Source: Methylobacterium sp. J-078 (lineage in GTDB: Bacteria > Pseudomonadota > Alphaproteobacteria > Rhizobiales > Beijerinckiaceae). Taken from it: a stretch of DNA of 64,000 nt. The stretch is taken from contig NZ_JAKSYI010000132.1 in NCBI RefSeq assembly GCF_022829285.1, positions 62,001 to 126,000 on the forward strand, given 5' to 3'. A model generated the notes under the pieces. It worked only from the letters and a program-made list of their open reading frames with translations, was not told where the DNA came from and made no database searches. Below, piece after piece: positions 61,285-64,000 of this stretch (its first letter is position 1; each line of letters begins with the position of its first letter). A program made the position numbers and the translations under genes.

Positions 61285-63459
61285 ATGGACGCCGCCCCGG
61301 TGGCCTCCCTTCCGCGACGGGGCGGTGCTCCGCGCGCGCGGGCCTTCGTCGCGGATGGCGGCGGCCTGACCCTCGACGTGTCGGATGCCGGCCTCGGCGG
61401 CGTCTGGGCGACGATCCGGTTCCGCGACGCGGGCAGTGCGGGCATCGCCCGCCTGGTGCTCAGCGCCCTCGTGGAGGGGCCGAAGGGCCTCCCGGAACCG
61501 GTCGCCCTGACCGAGGCGCCGGCGGGGGGCGACGATTTCCTCTGGACGGGCCGGTTCCCCGAGGGCGTGCGGTCCTTGCGCCTGTCACCCCTGTCCCGCG
61601 AGGTGCCGTTCCGGCTCACCGCCTTCGCGGTCCGGCGCCGCGGCCGGATCGCCCTGGTGGCGGGGGCCCTGCGCCGGGACCCGGCTCTGGCGGCGCGGGC
61701 GGTGTACTGGCGCGCCCTCGGCCTCAAGATCCGGGGTCGCGCCCTGCTCCTGCGCGCCCTCGAACACCGGGCCGAGACGGGCTATGCGGCCTGGATCGCC
61801 CGGTTCGATACCCTGTCGGACCCGGATCGTCGGCGCATGCGGGACGAGGTCGCGGCTTGGGCCGAGACCGCGCCGCTGATCTCGGTGGTGATGCCGGTCC
61901 ACGACCCCGACCCGCGCGTGCTGGAGGCGGCGATCCGGTCGGTGCGCGGCCAGATCTATCCGCATTGGGAACTCCGCATCGTCGACGATGCCTCCACCGA
62001 CCCGGCGATCCCGCGGCTGCTCGCCCGGCATGCCGGCGCGGAGCCGCGCATCCACGTGCAGCGCCGGGCGCAGAACGGCCACATCGCCCGCGCGACGAAC
62101 GATGCGCTGGCGGAGGCGCGAGGGCGCTTCGTCGCCTTCCTCGACCACGACGACGTGCTGGCCGAGGGCGCGCTCTACCACGTCGCCGCCGCGATCTGCT
62201 CGGACCCGGACCTCGTCCTGATCTACAGCGACGAGGACAAGATCGATGGCCGCGGGCGCCGCTTCGAGCCGCATTTCAAGTCCGATTTCGACCGCGAACT
62301 CCTCTACGGGCAGAACTACGTCAACCACCTGACGGTGGTGCGCGCCGAGGCCGTGCGCGCGGCCGGCGGCCTGCGCCCCGGCTTCGAGGGCAGCCAGGAC
62401 CACGATCTGCTCCTGCGCCTCACCCCCGGCCTCGACGCGAGCCGCGTCCGTCACATCCCGCGGGTGCTCTATCACTGGCGCGCGGCCGGCGGCTCCGGCA
62501 CCTTCTCGGACCGGGCCCTGGCACGCACCGAGGATGCCCGGTTGCGGGCCCTGGCGGATGTCGCCGCGCCCTCGGGCGCGCGGGCGGAGCGGGGGCCCCT
62601 CGGCTTCAACCGGCTGGTGCGGCCTCTGCCCGATCCGGCGCCCCTGGTCTCGGTGATCATCCCGACGCGGGACCGGGCGGACCTGCTGGACCTGGCCCTC
62701 GCGGGCTTGCTCTCGGGCACCGACTACCCGGCGATCGAGGTCATCGTCATCGACAACGACAGCCGCGAGGCGGCGACCCGCGCGCTGTTCGCCCGGCACG
62801 CGGCGGATCCGCGGGTGCGCGTCGTTCCCGTGCCGGGGCCCTTCAACTTCTCCGCCCTCTCGAACCGGGGCGCCGCGTCGGCACGGGGGAGCGTCCTCCT
62901 ATTCCTCAACAACGACATCGAGGTGATCGCGCCGGGCTGGCTGCGGGAAATGGTCTCGATCGCCCTCGATCCCCGGATCGGGGCCGTGGGCGCCAAGCTC
63001 CTCTATCCCGACCGGACACTTCAGCACGGGGGCATCATCCTCGGCATCGGCGGCGTCGCCGGCCACAGCCATCCCGGCATCCCCGAATCCGAGCCGGGCT
63101 ACTTCGCCCGCATGGTGCTGACGCAGGAGGTCTCGGCCGTGACCGGGGCGTGCCTCGCGGTGCGGGCGGGGCTGTTCGCCGCCTGCGGCGGCTTCGACGC
63201 GGACCATCTCGCCGTCGCCTTCAACGACGTCGATCTGTGCCTGCGCCTGCGCGCGGCCGGATACCGCAACGTCTGGACCCCGCACGCGGTGCTGATCCAC
63301 CACGAATCCAAGAGCCGTGGCCCGGAGGACACGCCCGAGAAGCGAGTCCGGTTCGAGGGCGAGGTCCGCGTCATGAAGGCCCGCTGGGAGAGCCAGTTGA
63401 GGTCGGACCCCTATTATAACCCCAACCTCTCGCGGACATCCGGTCGGTTTCGGCTCTGA
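61285..63459 (+). CDS. Glycosyltransferase with two GT2 domains
   Basis: A 724-residue protein. Residues 1-190 form a non-catalytic N-terminal beta/helical region. The first GT2 domain starts around residue 193 (PLISVVMPVHDPDP, LRIVDDASTDP) and carries the DHDD metal site AFLDHDDVLAEG and ESED-like IYSDEDKI. The second GT2 domain starts near residue 452 (PLVSVIIPTRDRADLLDLA, VIVIDNDSREAATR) with the metal site LFLNNDIEVI and EVSAVTGACLAVR. Such tandem GT2 proteins build repeating surface sugars, often O-antigen-like or capsule. Cytosolic or membrane-peripheral. The donor is not predictable. Confidence 0.88.
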   Translation: MDAAPVASLPRRGGAPRARAFVADGGGLTLDVSDAGLGGVWATIRFRDAGSAGIARLVLSALVEGPKGLPEPVALTEAPAGGDDFLWTGRFPEGVRSLRLSPLSREVPFRLTAFAVRRRGRIALVAGALRRDPALAARAVYWRALGLKIRGRALLLRALEHRAETGYAAWIARFDTLSDPDRRRMRDEVAAWAETAPLISVVMPVHDPDPRVLEAAIRSVRGQIYPHWELRIVDDASTDPAIPRLLARHAGAEPRIHVQRRAQNGHIARATNDALAEARGRFVAFLDHDDVLAEGALYHVAAAICSDPDLVLIYSDEDKIDGRGRRFEPHFKSDFDRELLYGQNYVNHLTVVRAEAVRAAGGLRPGFEGSQDHDLLLRLTPGLDASRVRHIPRVLYHWRAAGGSGTFSDRALARTEDARLRALADVAAPSGARAERGPLGFNRLVRPLPDPAPLVSVIIPTRDRADLLDLALAGLLSGTDYPAIEVIVIDNDSREAATRALFARHAADPRVRVVPVPGPFNFSALSNRGAASARGSVLLFLNNDIEVIAPGWLREMVSIALDPRIGAVGAKLLYPDRTLQHGGIILGIGGVAGHSHPGIPESEPGYFARMVLTQEVSAVTGACLAVRAGLFAACGGFDADHLAVAFNDVDLCLRLRAAGYRNVWTPHAVLIHHESKSRGPEDTPEKRVRFEGEVRVMKARWESQLRSDPYYNPNLSRTSGRFRL

Positions 63460-63925
63460 TGGTGCGGTGCAGCATCGATCGTCTGCACCGCAAAGTCGCC
63501 GCATTCGCGGGCTCTATCGAAGGTGTCACGTCCGTGATGTCGGGGTCATCCGCCCAGGCAGCGCGTTTCACCGCGAACCCCCGGTGGGAGCCGGACGGAG
63601 ACGCCCCGACCTTGCGTGGCCGGCCCCGGCCGCAACGAGGCATTCACTGCCGATAGTCTTGCCCGCATGCCGGTTGCCGCGGTGGGCGTCGGGATTATCA
63701 AGAGAAAATCCGGGTCTATTCGGGCAGAATGCGGGCCTGACGCGGATCATCTTGGCGGATCAACTGGTGAAGACGTGCAACAGGGTCTGTACATTCGGAC
63801 CGAGATCCTGTTCGCGACGCCCTCGCCGGTTGGACACCGACTTGGAGCCATACTAAGGATCGCGTGGATCACTCCGGTGGCGCCAGACGATCTGTCCCCC
63901 GTTCAAGAGCGCGTGCGAATCGAAC
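63460..63925. other. 466-bp gap before the PKS start, nothing firmly identified
   Basis: The sequence is less GC-rich than its surroundings and contains no credible gene on either strand. It probably holds the promoter of the downstream gene. I see no tRNA, hairpin terminator or inverted-repeat operator that stands out. Confidence 0.4.
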
Positions 63926-64000
63926 GTGACACAACGTACAGACATCGCGATCATCGGCCGCGCCTGCCGGCTGCCCGGCGCATCGAGCGTCGAAGGGCTC
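63926..64000 (+). CDS. 5' end of a type I polyketide synthase (partial, runs off the window)
   Basis: From GTG 63926 the 25 codons available read MTQRTDIAIIGRACRLPGAS followed by SVEGL. The DIAIIGRACRLPGA pattern is the very characteristic N-terminus of ketosynthase domains of modular/iterative type I polyketide synthases (ISIIGMACRFPGA). The rest lies beyond the window, so module content is unknown. No strong Shine-Dalgarno sequence is evident. A beta-ketoacyl synthase-containing protein of another class is possible but less likely. Confidence 0.7.
   Translation, partial: MTQRTDIAIIGRACRLPGASSVEGL

Noticed and set aside
63460..63925. Small ORFs in the gap before the PKS start
   Set aside because: They overlap in several frames with no ribosome site or recognisable domain.

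Overview
The window looks like chromosomal DNA of a high-GC alphaproteobacterium of the Hyphomicrobiales, most likely Methylobacteriaceae (Methylobacterium/Methylorubrum). This is inferred from the gene families, not from a search. Supporting signs are rhizobial-type cellulose genes (BcsN, BcsS), an MbfA-type VIT iron exporter domain with Irr-like boxes, DUF2093, a MocR regulator next to a DUF1127 gene, and very compact packing with many 4-base stop/start overlaps.

Layout. 1-3.4 kb: rluD, tRNA-Glu(CTC), small ORFs, a metallophosphoesterase and a VIT-family iron exporter. 3.7-6.7 kb: a lipid A block (DUF374 acyltransferase, Kdo transferase, lpxK). 7.1-10.6 kb: a nucleoside salvage operon (cdd, purine nucleoside phosphorylase, deoC, deoA). 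10.6-20 kb: housekeeping genes, including a His-rich secreted protein, a PmtA-like methyltransferase, dnaJ/dnaK with an RpoH-like promoter, yqgE, a peroxiredoxin, thrB and ispH. 20.2-22.8 kb: a MocR regulator divergent from a DUF1127 gene, then a DUF4926/DUF6883 pair whose second gene carries an in-frame amber codon. 23-34 kb: membrane transport (CPA2 antiporter, MATE exporter, HME-type RND pump) with small envelope proteins. 34-40.3 kb: glycosyltransferases, a thiosulfate sulfurtransferase/YeeE-YedE pair and a large polytopic membrane protein.

41.2-48.8 kb holds the most unusual module: a tightly coupled five-gene operon SWIM zinc finger > DUF5691 > MoxR AAA+ ATPase > DUF5682 > VWA. It looks like an ATP-driven chaperone or conflict machine of uncharacterised function.

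49-59 kb is a cellulose operon bcsS-bcsA-bcsB-bcsZ-TPR-bcsN. BcsA has intact catalytic motifs but a PilZ domain that has lost the c-di-GMP signature residues. Upstream lie an AT-rich island and the frameshifted relic of an IS5-type transposase, next to tRNA-Val(GAC). 60.2-64 kb: an unknown protein preceded by three 16-bp tandem repeats, a tandem-domain GT2 glycosyltransferase, and the first 25 codons of what appears to be a type I polyketide synthase running off the edge.

All family names come from reading motifs by eye. Start codons were chosen from family N-termini, Shine-Dalgarno-like sequences and overlaps, so several are provisional.
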